This document shows, piece by piece, positions 36,325-49,100 of a stretch of 64,000 bases of DNA. Source of the stretch: Ptiloglossa arizonensis. Its lineage: Eukaryota > Arthropoda > Insecta > Hymenoptera > Colletidae. Every line of letters starts with the position of its first letter. Position 1 is the stretch's first letter. Below the pieces are notes generated by a model, which saw only the letters and a list, made by a program, of their open reading frames with translations, was not told where the DNA came from and ran no database searches. The stretch lies in assembly GCF_051014685.1 (NCBI RefSeq), contig NC_135051.1, positions 16,821,557 to 16,885,556 on the forward strand, in the 5' to 3' direction. The position numbers were made by a program, and so were the translations under genes.

Positions 36325-37015
36325 TTAGCATGGAGTCTTGTACGAGATTGTTCAAACTGTTAGGGGCTGTGAAACACTAAGTCCTTCACTGGCCTGGGTA
36401 CTCCTGAGGATCGAAGAGATCTCTCCTATTGGTCACTTGGGGACTGAGTATATGCTAGAAGTGTCGTTTGTTCAAATGCTGGAGGCTGTGAACACTTTCG
36501 ATAAGTCTTCCATGGCCTAGATAGTTCTGAGGATCGAAGAGATCTCTCCTATTGGTCACTTCGGGACTGACTATATGCTAGATATCTCGTTTGTTCGAAT
36601 GCTGGAGGCTGTGAACACTTTTGATAAGTCTCCTACTGACCTGGATACTCCTGAGAGCCGAAGATTTGTTCTATTGGACACTCGGGAACTGGAAATGACA
36701 AAGTGTGAGAGAGATGAGGTAAAGAAAAGAAAGAGTGTTTCATATAGGTTCAGTAGCAGATGCTAGAAGTCTCATTTGAGACTGTCTAAACGGTAAGAAC
36801 AGTGAACACTTTTGTTAAATCTTCAACTGGTATAGGTACTCTTGAGAACCGAAGAGATATGACGTTTTGGCCACTTGGGGACTGGGAACGAAAAAATTTT
36901 GAACACATTTCGTATATGATCAGTAGCATATGCTGAGAATCTCGCCTAAAATTGTTCAAACGATTAGAATCGTGAATACTTCTGGTAACTCTTCCACCGA
37001 TCTGGGTACTGATAC
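36325..37015. repeat. 123-base minisatellite, about 5 decaying copies
   Basis: GAGGATCGAAGAGATCTCTC followed by CTATTGGTCACTTSGGGACT is anchored at 36406, 36529 and 36653 (periods 123 and 124), with degenerate copies near 36844 and 36980. The other recurring phrase is GCTGGAGGCTGTGAACACTT. Confidence 0.9.
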
Positions 37016-39754
37016 CAAAACAAAGGTTTTCATACCTATAGTTGACATCTCGTTCAATTATCAGTCTCTCAGCAACAATCTGCTTCACTTACAGCAAAAG
37101 ACACTTCGTGACAAGTATCCCTTCCTATCGAAGTTGCCATCATACTCTCTAAAATTTGATTTCTTGGTTTCTCGATGCTTCGAGCTAGTGTCAATGTACA
37201 CTTCCTCTTTCATATTCTCCGTCGTTTCAGTTCCCAAACCTACGTAACAATTACTGGTAATTACAACGACACCGGACAGTCTCCATCAGATCCTGAACAT
37301 CTTTAGCCAGATTCGTTGCTAGACTTTTCTCGAGTGTCTGTTTACATTGCTCCAAGTTGCATTATTTGGCACGCGTTCCGACATTGCAGCACAACCCCGT
37401 TCGGTTGCACTCTTTTTACGTCATCCAGCAAATCCGGTTATACAGTTTCCGCGGACGAAACACAATTCCTTCCAAGGGTCTCGGTACAGGCGACGAACGA
37501 ACTCAGAGTTCGAACGCAGTAGCTGCCAACTTATACCGGCGGTGAAACGCGATTTCGGTGTTTTCGGTGGACAATACGAGGAGCAAGGAAAATATATACG
37601 CGGCGGATTTTCTAGCGACGAGTGTAAAAACATCGCAGCCGAGTAAACGTCTGGCCCGGAGCCAGAGAGGATGTCCTGTTCCCCTTTGTTGCTCGGTGGC
37701 GCGCGCCACTGGCGCTACAAAAGTTAATTTGCGTAATGGCGTGTTTAAAATACGCGGTTCGGTCGTACGTCCTCGCGAGAACGACAGGAATTTTCCGCGA
37801 TGCGGTCTGCGGGTCGTCAACCTTTCAACGACGACTATCGATGAAATTGTTTCGCGATTCACGAAGGCCGAACGCGTCCAGCGGAGTTCACAAATATTCG
37901 TTCTGGGGCACGCTGCGGTTGATTTAGGATACGGGCCGCTCCGGGAATAAAAATGTAAACACTATTGGAACGTTAATTTCAAGGCAGAGGAATTTTTAAC
38001 GGGGAACGATTTTATCGGGGGGAACAAAATTCCCGGATAGGAGTTAGCCAATTTTTATGCAAAACTTCACTAAAAATTCTATGCGCCTGTATAGTGGCAG
38101 TTGAGGCACTTTTGAAGAATAATCGACAAGTAATAGACTTTAGAGTATCGATACATTTTGTCAAAAATTTGTGAACGAGACAGGGGTATCGATTTCAAAA
38201 TGGCGATCGTTTCTTGATTGTATGGATAGAAGTTAGTGTTTTAGACCAACTTTGGAGAAATTGTATTTTTGTTCGTTTCGTGGTTCGATGTTATTTCCAG
38301 CTGATGGAAAAATAATGTATCCTCGCGATTTTATTCGCGTCATGTATTCTTGAGCAGTGATACAAATAACGTGTAATCACACGTTATGTTCCGACGAAGA
38401 TAGGATCTTTATAATTTATGTTAACGATACGTAGCTGTCGTAGATACGTATGACATTGTACGATGATGTAACGTGACTGGCTTCAGGGAAAATTCCTGCT
38501 GCAATGTCTGCGTATCATCGTAATTCAACACTAATATACGGTGCACTTTAATTACGTATGACCATTGGTGATATTACGAAATTGTCGACGGGTAATGATG
38601 CGATACATTTAATCTATTCGTTGTAGAACATGTTCGCGAGGTATGCAGGATATGAAACTCGTAACAAAATTAGGTTCACTCGTGTTTCAGTGAAAAGGAT
38701 ATTTCTCTCTTTCTAGTATTTCGTTTGATTTACAAAATTAAATAAATTACGTAGCTCGAAGCAACAAAGGCGTATACATATTTCGTGTACCTTCTCTGAT
38801 CTTTTATTTCTTTAAAAATGATATATTTTTTGTTTTTAATATTCTATTAACGTCGCGATTGACTTTAGACGATTCGAGGAGTCCAAATTTCGAACAATTA
38901 CAAAAGATTCGATATCACGAAACTTTTAGACACTTTTTGCTCGGCGATTCAACTTTCCAAATATTTTCTACAGCTGCCAGTTCAATTTCTGGGTGATCTC
39001 CAATTCAAATTTCAATCTCTACAAAATCGAATAAGGACTTTTTTAGTCTCCGTGCTGGAAGATGATGACGTTCTTCGCCAGGCCCGACAGAAACAATTCG
39101 AACGATTAATTAACCAGATTTAAACAACGGTGTAAAAACTTTGGTGCCGGCAAATTGAAGTCCGCCAACTTGGCAAATTGGTTCTCAATTCAGCACCGAA
39201 AAAAAAACGCGTTGTCCAACGAAACAATGTGCAAATGCTCGTCGGTGTTCGCCAGCCCGACAGCATTTGTCCGTAAACTTTTTTAATTTGCTGTTTCTAG
39301 CACCAATAACCGCAAGTTTCTTCTCTTCGTTAATCGAACATTACCCAGGCATTCGATAAAGTTCTTCCTGTTGTTTTCAATTACTCGCGTTCCTTAATCG
39401 TCCCTTTTCAACATCTAAACGATATTAAACGACCAAATTTATAAACGCCTTATTTCTCTCTTCCACAACGAGCGAATACAATAGCAACGCATCTAGTAAA
39501 TTATATTGCAGCTTCCTTCACAAATTTGCAACATTATCTATTTTCCCTCGCAGGTAAAGAAACGTTATTTCAAATAGAAATATATCGTGTAAAAGTTACG
39601 ACACACCTTATTCTTCTGAAGTACCTTAATGTTCAAAACAATGAACAATCGGTTGAAGTTTGTCACGTGTATGACAAGATACTACCGTCGATGATTATTT
39701 ATAATCGAAATTGGCCGTATCGAGTTGAGAGTTTTGTGAAAATTAATATCGAAG
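37016..39754. other. GC-rich island (37320-37960) then long AT-rich stretch
   Basis: The island has overlapping frames of up to 130 codons on the plus strand and 119 on the minus strand without a known domain. 37960-39750 is AT-rich with nothing I can name. Confidence 0.4.
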
Positions 39755-40042
39755 ATGGACAGCGATAGGTATCATTCGTGTGTTATATTGATTTACGAGT
39801 TCCGTAGAGGAATCAACGTTAAAAATACTGTGAAAAATATTCGATGTGTGTTCGAGTTCGCTTTCAAACGTGATAATTTTGATTCGAATGATAAGCTCCT
39901 CGCTATGCGACCTTTTGTCGTCGATAACAATATTGCGAACAATTTAACGAAGGAAGATTGACGAATTTCGACAAACGAGGCTGCTAATGTATTAAACATT
40001 GCTAGATGGATCGGATATAGATACTTTCAATAAATTGGTTAT
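39755..40042 (+). pseudogene. Mariner transposase relic, N-terminal DNA-binding half
   Basis: Opens with ATG at 39755 and reads MDSDRYHS, then LIYEFRRG and NTVKNIRCVF. This matches the first helix-turn-helix of mariner transposases (the FEF..G....T..NI...FG pattern). It jumps directly to FKRDNFDSNDK and RPFVVDN, the linker with the GRP..VD signature, so the segment holding the family's RT...W block is missing. After an in-frame TGA (39959-39961) the same frame continues with RISTNEAANVLNIAR and YRYFQ, the second helix-turn-helix, followed by TAA and IGY. The whole catalytic domain is absent. It is cut off by the 27-base array at 40055. No terminal repeat of the MITE family was found next to it, so a link to those MITEs is unproven. 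Confidence 0.8.
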
Positions 40043-40049
40043 TAATATA

Positions 40050-40162
40050 ACCCTAAAAAGTAGATTATTAAAATGACCTCCAAGAAGTAGATTATTAAAA
40101 TAACCTCCAAGAAGTAGATTATTAAAATAACCTCCAAGAAGTAGATTATTAAAACAACCCAA
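40050..40162. repeat. 27-base minisatellite, 4 copies
   Basis: AAGTAGATTATTAAAATAAC with CTCCAAG, period 27, four copies with one or two substitutions each. It directly follows the mariner relic. Confidence 0.93.
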
Positions 40163-42182
40163 TTTTTTCACTTATACCGATAAAACTTGCATCAATCATA
40201 AAGCATTATTCGTTAAACTAAATATTGAAAATTCTCGGATAAAAAATATCCTAAATGAATAGAACCCACGTTTTGAACTTTATAATACAACGAGAGGACT
40301 AAAGAGATACAAAGAAATACTCACTTGCGTGTATTAAAGTAGTTTCAATTATAAGAATACTGTGTATTATAAGAACGTTGTGGGTCGAGAAAGAAAAAGG
40401 TACGCGGCAAGGTTAAGATGTGACACGAGAGATCACGTCGGCCCAGAAAAAAGTAAATCGTGGCAAGGATTTGAGAAGCAAAATACGGAACCGTCGAGAC
40501 CTTCCGTTGTAGGAAAAGATAAAAACGATTCGACAGTCCTACGTTGAAGCTGGCACACGTGTGACTTTGCAATTCAACGGTACCCGGGCACAAACACCGG
40601 TACACAAATATGCAGTTTTGTGTGTACATAGTCTGGTTAAGTTCCAAAGATAGGTGGGTTCGAGAATCACTATAAATGGTAATGGAGAACAGTGTTCACC
40701 TCGGCTCCGCCTTACGAGAAACGAAAGGGTGGCGGCGAGGACGAAGAAAAAGATAAGAAAGGTCGATGGATGAAAAAGACAAGGAACGGGTGGAACAGGG
40801 TGGTTTGAAAATGTAATATTTCTTCTCGCTGCAGCGTAAATAATAGCGTCCTCTATCCACTTTAGCATTCTTTTCTCTGTTGCTTCATACTCTGCCCCGA
40901 TGCAATGCTTTTCTATTGGCTCGTTTCTCTTTTCGATTCCTTAATAACGCGGTTTCGATGTAATCATCCATCGAATAATGTGGATTTTTGAGTTGACTAT
41001 GTATTGTTGAACAATTCCACGAGAACGGAATAAAATTTAGTTGAGATTATACTATGGAAATGAACACGGTTAGATCGATAGAGAACTTATTTAAAGAGAA
41101 CTTGGTGAGGTTGAGAGTACCTGAATAATAAAAATAAAAGGGTTAAAGATGACTTTGAAATATCACTTGCGGACACCTCTAATAGATTCTATAGATTCTG
41201 ACAAATGTAATATTATAATATTGATAATTTATAGTTCTCTGTAATTTGAATATTGAGTAATTCGAGTTCAATTTACAGTTGAATATTAACAATGTTACGC
41301 GCTTGAAAAAATTATTATCGTATAATTGAATTTATTCCAAGGCTGAATTGGACTACATTTGAACTATATATTATAAAAACCAGAAACATTTCTTGAATTA
41401 TTTTTGAGGAAAATCCATATTTCGAGATCTTCTTAAAGTTTCAATATTCTCGATCGTTATACAAGTATACTAAGTACTACGATTATGCATATAAGTACTC
41501 GAATGATTTTTTCACAAACTGAAATAAGATTCGAAATCACCCTATCGTATCACGATGCTACTTGCGATACGTTTCATCCCATCGCTGTGTGCTCGCATTA
41601 AAACGATTTTCCCTAATTCGAATCTCACGTTCCCCCTATGATTTTCCACCAATAATACGCTGCACCCCCGGTCGTTGTCGTCGCCAACGCGACCCCTCCA
41701 TCCCGAAAATCTATCACTACGACTACCACAGACGTCGAGACACATAGACGTCAAACATTCCGTGACAGACGCGATCCTCCACCTTTCTCGAGGCTCTTCT
41801 ACCCCCTTTCCTCTCGTTCTCAGCAACCCGTGAGCTTCCCATCGTGATAAAACCACCACCACCACCACCAACCCTCCTCTCGAAAGATTTCCGTATTATC
41901 AACCTACCTCGAGGAGCGTGCGAGGAACGACGGATGCTTCTAATCGTTCTAAAAAAATATCATACACAACGGGTGTCACCGAAGTATCAAAGTTCCAGTA
42001 TTAGACACTTCCTAGACACATCAATTTTGATTAAATAATAATTTAAATACGAATCTTGAGAAGAAAAAATATGTATTATGTCAAGGTTTATTGATTGATT
42101 ACAAAAATTTAAGATTCTACGTTTTTCACTTTATCTTTGTATTATAATAACGTTGTCAACGGACTGACGAGATTTTTCTAGG
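40163..42182. other. Mixed stretch, AT-rich with two GC-richer patches
   Basis: Patches at about 40370-40900 and 41540-41960 carry frames of up to 110 codons on both strands, no recognised domain. A short (ACC)n run is at about 41850-41869. The rest is AT-rich and featureless. Confidence 0.4.
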
Positions 42183-42317
42183 TATTGGGTAGTTTCGAAA
42201 GTTATTTCGTTTTCCAAAATGGAGAATATGTAATTTAGTAAAATGTTTATACACTCTAAAGAAATCGTGTTTCATTTTCACCAAAAGAAAACGAAATTAC
42301 TTTCCGAACAACTCAAT
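42183..42317 (-). mobile_element. Mariner-type MITE, copy 3 (reverse orientation)
   Basis: TA plus TTGGGTAGTTTCGAAAGTTA at the left, and TTACTTTCCGAACAACTCAA at the right. The centre is the reverse complement of the family core (CCAAAATGGAGAATATGTAA, then ATCGTGTTTCATTTTCACC). Full-length for the family at 135 bases. The right flanking dinucleotide has mutated from TA to TG. Confidence 0.78.
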
Positions 42318-42855
42318 GAAATGAGTACAAACGGGATATAAATTGGAGATATTTGACTATCGTTCTATTATCTTGGATATTTAGGATATTTGAATCAGTT
42401 ACGAATAAAGTTTGTCCGATTTAGGTCGTGTTTGGATTCTTCTCGATCAGAAAAATCTGAGCAATTCATCGGTACCGTTATCGTAAAACTGAAACGAAGG
42501 AAAGAAGAATTCGAATTTCTGTAATTGAATGATTCCATCGTAGCGCCAGCAGCGTTCCTTTGAAATTCTCGACATCGACCATCCCTACTCAGTAGACTCT
42601 TTCTCGCTCACTTTCACTGCCATTTATTCCCTCTCCTTTTCTAAGGGTCTACAGACTCAAGCTCGAGACAATTCCTGGAGTAAAGTTGCTACCTGTTCCG
42701 CGATAATTTCAACAAATTTCAACCTCGAAACCGGATTTACTTGAATTTAAACGACCGTTACGGTATATCGCTCAGTTAAAATTGCAAACGAAGTAAATCC
42801 GATTACAATTACCATTGTACCTTCTTGTCGTTCGTACGGACTTTTAAACTTATTT
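42318..42855. other. AT-rich stretch
   Basis: No supported feature. Confidence 0.5.
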
Positions 42856-43740
42856 TCAATCTTATCATTCTGGTCCAGGACGAACTTCACGGAGGACTTC
42901 GTTTTGTGTGTCCAAGACCATTTTATGCGTCTATGACTATTTTGTGCATCCAGGACCATTTTGTGGGTCTACGACCATTTTGTGCGTCTATTATTTTCAA
43001 TCTTATCATTCTAGTCCAGGATAAGCTTCACGGAGGATTTCGTTTTGTGTGTCCAAGACCATTTTGTGTGTCTATGACCATTTTGTGCGTCCACGACCAT
43101 TTTGTGCATCTATTATTTTCAATCTTATCATTCTAGTCCAGGATGAACTTCACGGAGGACTTCGTTCTTTGTGTCCAAAACCATTTTGTGTGTCCATGAC
43201 CATTTTGTGGGCCTATGACCATTTTGTAGGACTATGACCATTTTGTGCGTCTATTATTTTCAATTTTATCATTCTAGTCCAGGATGAACTTCACGAAGGA
43301 TTTCGTTTTGTGTGTCCAAGACCATTTTGTGCGTCTATGACCATTTTGTGGGTCTACGATCATTTTGTGCGTCTATTATTTTCAATCTTATCATTATAGT
43401 CCAGGATGAACTTCACGGAGGACTTCGTTTTGTGCGTCTATGACCATTTTGTGCGTACACGACCATTTTGTGGGTCTACGACCTTTTTTGCGTCTATTAT
43501 TTTCAATCTTATCATTCTAGTCCAGAATGAATTTCACGGAGGTCTTCGTTTTGTGTCACTACGACCATTTTGTGCGTCTATGACCATTTTGTGCGTCCAC
43601 GTCCATTTTGTGTGTCTATGGCCATTTTGTGGGTCTATTATTTTCAATCTCATCGTTCTAATCCAGGATGAACTTCACGGAGGACCTCGTTTTGTGTGTC
43701 CACGACCATTTTGTGGGTCTATAACCATTTTGCGTGTCCC
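42856..43740. repeat. Nested minisatellite: 19-base subunit in 122/141-base blocks
   Basis: Each block has a header (TCAATCTTATCATTCTAGTC, then CAGGATGAACTTCACGGAGG) followed by several copies of GACCATTTTGTGYGTCTAY. Header anchors TCCAG lie at 42874, 43015, 43137, 43278, 43400, 43521 and 43662, so spacings are 141, 122, 141, 122, 121 and 141. The two block lengths differ by one 19-base subunit. Open frames of 103-180 codons through it are repeat shadows. Confidence 0.95.
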
Positions 43741-44047
43741 CAAGACCACCGTGGTGATCAAAATTCCCAAGTCTCCCCGAACGAAGATGTACCAAGTGTT
43801 TTTCATTGTTTACCGTTTCCAATATCACCGGGCGTTCCGTGGGCTCGGGATCTCCCCGTGCACAGTGTTCCACGAAAGCTTTCGAGGCTGTTCGAGAGAA
43901 TCGAACGGCATCGTCATCGTGGAACGAGAACCACCGAGTCGGAACTAGAAGAGACTCGGCAAGACGACGACGTGAGTTTCCGAGAGTCGAATTGCAAAGG
44001 GAAATAACTTCATTATTAAAGGAACAAGCCCGCAAGATAGAGATCGT

Positions 44048-44083
44048 GGGGGGGGGGGGAGCTGGGAGGGTGTGCTGGGAGGG
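44048..44083 (+). other. Potential G-quadruplex motif
   Basis: A 12-G run is followed by four GGG tracts with loops of 4, 1, 6 and 1 bases. Confidence 0.5.
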
Positions 44084-44247
44084 CTTTACGCGCGTCTGCC
44101 CGTGTGCGTCGCGACGCTACTACACTCGGGGAGATGCACGACTGCGATCTCCTCGCGTGCACCGCCATTGGGAATTAGTTGCGCGGAACTGTTTCCGCGA
44201 GAAGCTGTAAAACTCGCGGGAGACGCGTCGCGACGCGGAGTACAGAA

Positions 44248-44272
44248 GGGGGAGGAGGGGGGGGGGGGGAGG
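44248..44272 (+). other. Long G-run cluster
   Basis: G5, G2, then 13 consecutive G, then G2, separated by single A bases. Could fold as a quadruplex and is prone to sequencing length error. Confidence 0.45.
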
Positions 44273-44519
44273 TACGGAAGTTTCACCGCAACGAAAGGAG
44301 TTTTCGAGAGATTCGGAACTCGCTCTTCTCGTTAATATCAGAATGGGCGTGCGCACGTTGCTGCCCGAAGCGCGAACGAGCGCGATGATGAATGTGAAAT
44401 GTGCATTATACGGATACGGGAACGAAACTAGACGGAAGACGAAACGAGGGGATCGTGGTGTTGCGGTGGAACATGTGAAATGGGAGGCAGAAACTGATCC
44501 GGTCGTTGGGACAGGTCCT

Positions 44520-45545
44520 TTTCTTAGTCTCGGTTTGGTCTCGGTGTCTTTTCTATGACACCATACAGAGGAAAGAAGAATATTGTTGAGGATGAAATTT
44601 CTGAGAAGAACTACCAAGTGTTTTGTTATTTTCAGGTAGATTCTAATATCCCAATAGATCTCAAATACGTTCATAGAAAGACTTTGAATATATTAGCTGA
44701 ACAATTGGAGTAGGCTTTCTAGTACCTGAAGACTCTCATTATAGATCAGGAGAAACAGTTCATAGACACAGAGTAAATTTCACCTGCTAGTGTTAAGAGA
44801 ACACATGCAGTTCACATACGAGTATAGTCCTTATTAACTTGGATTTGGTCTTAGTATCTTTTCTATTTCACGTGGAACATTATATAAAGAAAAGAAGAAT
44901 GTTATTGAGTTAATTTGGTACGTGCACGAGGGTGAAATATCTAAGCAAAACTGTGAAGTGTTTTGTTATTTTCAGATGGATCCTAATATACTACGTTCCT
45001 AGAAATAAATACCTAAAGATCCTTTAAATATATGGGCCAAACAATTGGACTAGGCTCTCCAGCACCTGAAGACTCTAACCATAGATCAGGAGAAACCGTT
45101 CATAGTCCCTATTGATATTAAGGGAACAGGTCCTTCTTGGTTTCAATTTGGTCTTAATGCCTTTTCTATTTATGATAAAATATTATACGAAAGAATGAAG
45201 AGTATTGTTAAATCGTGTTGGTGTATATTGAATGAAATTTCTAAGCAGAATTTTGTTATCCTCGAAGAAAAAAAGAACATTGGTATACTAGATCCTTAGA
45301 AAAACTTTTAACATATTAGCTAAACGTTTAGAATAGACGTTCCAGTGCACGAATATTGCAGTCACAGGCCAGAAGAAACAGTTCATCGACACAGAGAAAA
45401 TTTCACTTGCTGTTATGGGGGTAAGGTCCAAAGAAAGGGAGAACATGGCCTCGATCCAATGAGAAGCAAAATCGTCACTTCGCTAACAACAGTTTCACAA
45501 AACAGATTAGTATCCAGGCCAGAAGCAATCATGCTTCACTGTTTT
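44520..45545. repeat. Degenerate tandem triplication, about 280-330-base unit
   Basis: Ordered phrases recur three times: CTTTTCTATTT, AAGAAGAATATTGTT, AAGTGTTTTGTTATTTTCAG, TAGGCTYTCYAGYACCTGAA, then TAGATCAGGAGAAACAGTTC. The last phrase falls near 44750, 45083 and, more diverged, 45370. Unit lengths vary because of internal deletions. Confidence 0.85.
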
Positions 45546-46130
45546 TAGTCACGATACAGAAACAGCTTGCAGCAGCATCGGAAATAATTATAATTCATCA
45601 ACTATAATATTATCAGTGCTTCTTTGGTATTCTGTATTAAATATACATCATTCGAAGCAAGAATTTTTTCCAATTATTTGGACGATACAATCCCAGTGAA
45701 ACTTATTGTTCAATTTTCAAAGCATTGTCGTTCACGGTCCCCAGAAAGCTTTGACAAATTTAATGAATAGATCGAGTTAATTAAAATTGTACTTAATGCA
45801 CTTTCAAAGAAGTTGTTTAAATACAATCAGATATAGGAATTATATACAGGGAAATACCTTATTTAACCTGTCTTGGGTTACCAAGAGAGAAAAAGAGATA
45901 TTTTTGCGAAAAAAAATTCTGAAAAATGATGAAAGAAATTATTCTCTAGTCTGAATGATCTGAGTTCAGGCTACCAGCATGCAGCGTTCGGTACGCTGAG
46001 TTTATAAGGATGTTTGTACCCAGCTATCTCTCTTAATCACTTCTCTAGAGTTACTTCAGATCTTACGTGTACAATAGTAGGTTAGACAATAAGATTCCAG
46101 ACGGAACAAATACATGTTGTGCTTGTGTAG
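45546..46130. other. AT-rich stretch
   Basis: No supported feature. Confidence 0.5.
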
Positions 46131-46190
46131 TGGCTTCGTAGGTCACAGTCAGACTCAGGGAGTTCGTAAACGGTTAACGGATTCGAATCC
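46131..46190 (+). ncRNA. Pol III A/B-box pair, degenerate tRNA-like or SINE head
   Basis: TGGCTTCGTAGG (46131-46142) matches the tRNA A-box consensus TRGCNNAGYNGG at 11 of 12 positions. GGATTCGAATCC (46179-46190) is one base from the B-box GGTTCGANNCC pattern. Starts are 48 bases apart, a normal spacing. A cloverleaf does not close properly: the anticodon stem GACTC/GAGTT leaves a three-base loop and the T-stem is mispaired. It cannot be a working tRNA gene. A tRNA pseudogene or tRNA-derived SINE remnant is possible, as is chance. Confidence 0.25.
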
Positions 46191-49100
46191 ACCGGGTGTT
46201 TCTCAACAATTCTCTGTTTATTCTAGAAGTCAAACGAACTTAAAGTAATGACAGTACTCGTGAAATTGTATTCGCGTTTATTTTTCCAGTTTAGTTAAGC
46301 CAGTTCATTCCTCGATTTGAGTTTAAGGATTTTATCAATCGAACAAAATGCCTAGAGATGGACATAAATTATCGTACACCCTTAGCCTTGTAACAAAGCT
46401 GGAAAACCTCTAAAATTGTGTAAAGAAACTATTTCGCTCATTATACGTGACGGTAAATATCTATCGGATATTCGAAGCTTTTATACCCATTTATAAATGA
46501 AAAATTGATGGCTGGTGGAAAATAATTAGTATCAGTGTCAGTGTGTCACCTACTGACCTGACCTGCTCATAAAGCTACGGGACAAAATGCGTTTTCAACC
46601 TAACAAGGTTCATATCTAGAAGTTTCAAGCACCAACTGTAATAATTATCAAACGCAAGTAACATTCTACGTAAAGTATATTGCAGTGTAGCGGTGCATTC
46701 GTAAAGTAGAAGAATACATCTGTCGCTGGCAAATGAAAAATTCTCGTTTGCAGTTCCATGTCTTTATTGGACAACGTTCTGACTTCACCTGCACGGTTTT
46801 TTCCGGTAAAAACAATTAAGTTCACCTGTTGAAATCATAACGAGAATTACACCGCAACTCGTTCTCGCTGGAGAATTTTCAGATAGAAATAACAAAAGTT
46901 ACACAATGTTGATTCGGTAGCAATATCGATCACGATGAAATTTAACACCGAAGAATTTCATCGACACGTACGCGTTACATTTTCGACACGACGTGTCTTT
47001 TCGAAATAAAATTACGAGGGAAACGAGTCGAGTAAAGGTACCCAAATTATATATATACACATACATATCACGCGCAATTAATGTAGTATCAAAAGTACAA
47101 TCCTACGGTAAAATATATCCGTAGGTTGAATATGAACTGTTTTATCGTAGCGTTGCGTTGTTTTCGACATTCAAATTATCCCTGATATATTTACACGTAA
47201 TTGCGTTTCCTTGTCGAATAAATTCCAGACGTCACTATTAATACGAACAAATAACGACAAATTTCCCGATAGAGATCAACAGAGACTCGTGGAAAACAAT
47301 GATCGGTTGCAAAGGGATAGCAAAATGTTAACATTTTAAAAACTATCGAGAAACGAAGTCAAGTATATTCTGATACGAATTGATCGATGTTTTCTCGTGC
47401 GACGAAAGGAGTGTCACGAAAGTACGAAATTGTTACAAAAGGAAAACAATAGTTACGAGTAGAACGTCCTTGAAACAGAACGATATCTCGTAGTCTCGAA
47501 TCCTCGTGGATAGAAACGCGGGGTCGTTAGTCACCCTTTACAGTCGACGAAGGGTGAGTTGATGGAGCGAATCTCGTTGCCGCTCTAAGATGCCTCGCGC
47601 TTTATCTTTTCGCACGATTTGACAAAAAGCATTTGCTACGGTAGATTCGCTAAAATAAAGCCAACCAAACGCGAACACGGAACACGGGGGCATCCCACCG
47701 TCGTTTTGTTATCTAATGACGTTCCTATGGATCCTTAACATTTCCGCGTACGCGTCATTTCTTCGGATAACGCTCGATTGTTACTACGAAGCTTGACATT
47801 GATTTTCCCGCGTCGGGAAAATTCGTGTACGGAGAACAAATTTTCTAGCCTGAGGAAACATTGCTATAGAATTGCGTACCATTTTTGACATTTGGAGCAA
47901 GATGGAATTTAAAACGGTAAATTGGTTGTCAAGGATTGAGAAACACTTACAGCTAAGAATTAATGTCTATGTAAGAAAATTATTGATTTACGTGTAATAA
48001 TAGTGGACTAATCAAATAAATTGACAGTATACGTATAGTTAAAATTGCTTATACGAGTATTGATTTTTGTGTAAGAATGTACAATATCAAGATTCTTTTC
48101 AGGCTTGGATTTCCTCTTCTATATAAAATTATTAATTATTTAAGAATACAAAATCGAACAATTTTGAATATATTTTTATCGAAATTAAAAAAATTTAATT
48201 TTTATCCCTATTTAAATTCTCAACGTTTTGTAAATTTCGTTTCATTTCTGTTCTCGAGGGGAGAGTACTTACGATAATTGTTGTTTCGCGAGAGTAAAAA
48301 TTGTTGCATTAAATTCCACGTTTGAAGCGCGCCGAGCGTTGAAGGTTCCGTGATTTAAGTATCAGACGTCGAACGAAAATTTACGCGCGCGGCGGAAAAT
48401 ATCGTAGCTGTTTGGTGGAAAAATGGCGACCCTTTCGGTGGCAGCCATTAGCATATATTTGCGTCGCAGTGGCAATAATTCTCGGTGCACGCTGGTAAAT
48501 TACGAAACCTATTTACCGCGCGTTCCAATAAAATATTGTGCATCGAAGTGTCGCGACACGTTCACGATTCAATTGTTATTTCATTTGATATGCACGAGAG
48601 AGAGAAAAAAAGAAAAATACCAAAAGGTTTCATATTCGATTACGAAATGTTTTACCGATAAAAACTTTCGTTGGGCGCGTAATTGTTCGTGTAACTTGGA
48701 GTTTACATAATTTCGAAATAATACCGAATAAATATTTAAAATTGTTGTGTATTTCTCATTGTTTGGTTTCATAGTTTTACAAAAATAAGGAAACGTGCAG
48801 GGAGCTTTCTGTGTAAATTATAATATAATACATATTTTGAAACATATTTACGAGATACAAGATGCAACATAACCTATACAAATGTATTAAATCGACGTTG
48901 GATCGTTTTCGTAAACGATCAACAGTTTCTGAAATATATTATGGTATTCCCTCGATAACTGATCGCGAATTAGGTCAGCCGTCCACTTATAGAGGGCAAG
49001 TAGCGATTTTGTTCTAGAAATCGATATTCCTCGTTTCACGCACGCCGAGTGAACGGGATCAGTGACGAGTTCACCGTTTATCGAGGGTCGAGCTCGATCG

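Larger units (their letters stand above)
43741..44519. other. GC-rich island with two G-run clusters
   Basis: CpG-rich, overlapping frames on both strands (up to 184 codons on minus, extending left of the island's right edge), no recognised product. Strong G asymmetry on the plus strand at two points. Confidence 0.4.

Noticed and set aside
42825..43948. Plus-strand frames of 103-180 codons with CVHDHFV-type repeats
   Set aside because: Shadows of the 19-base/122-141-base array.
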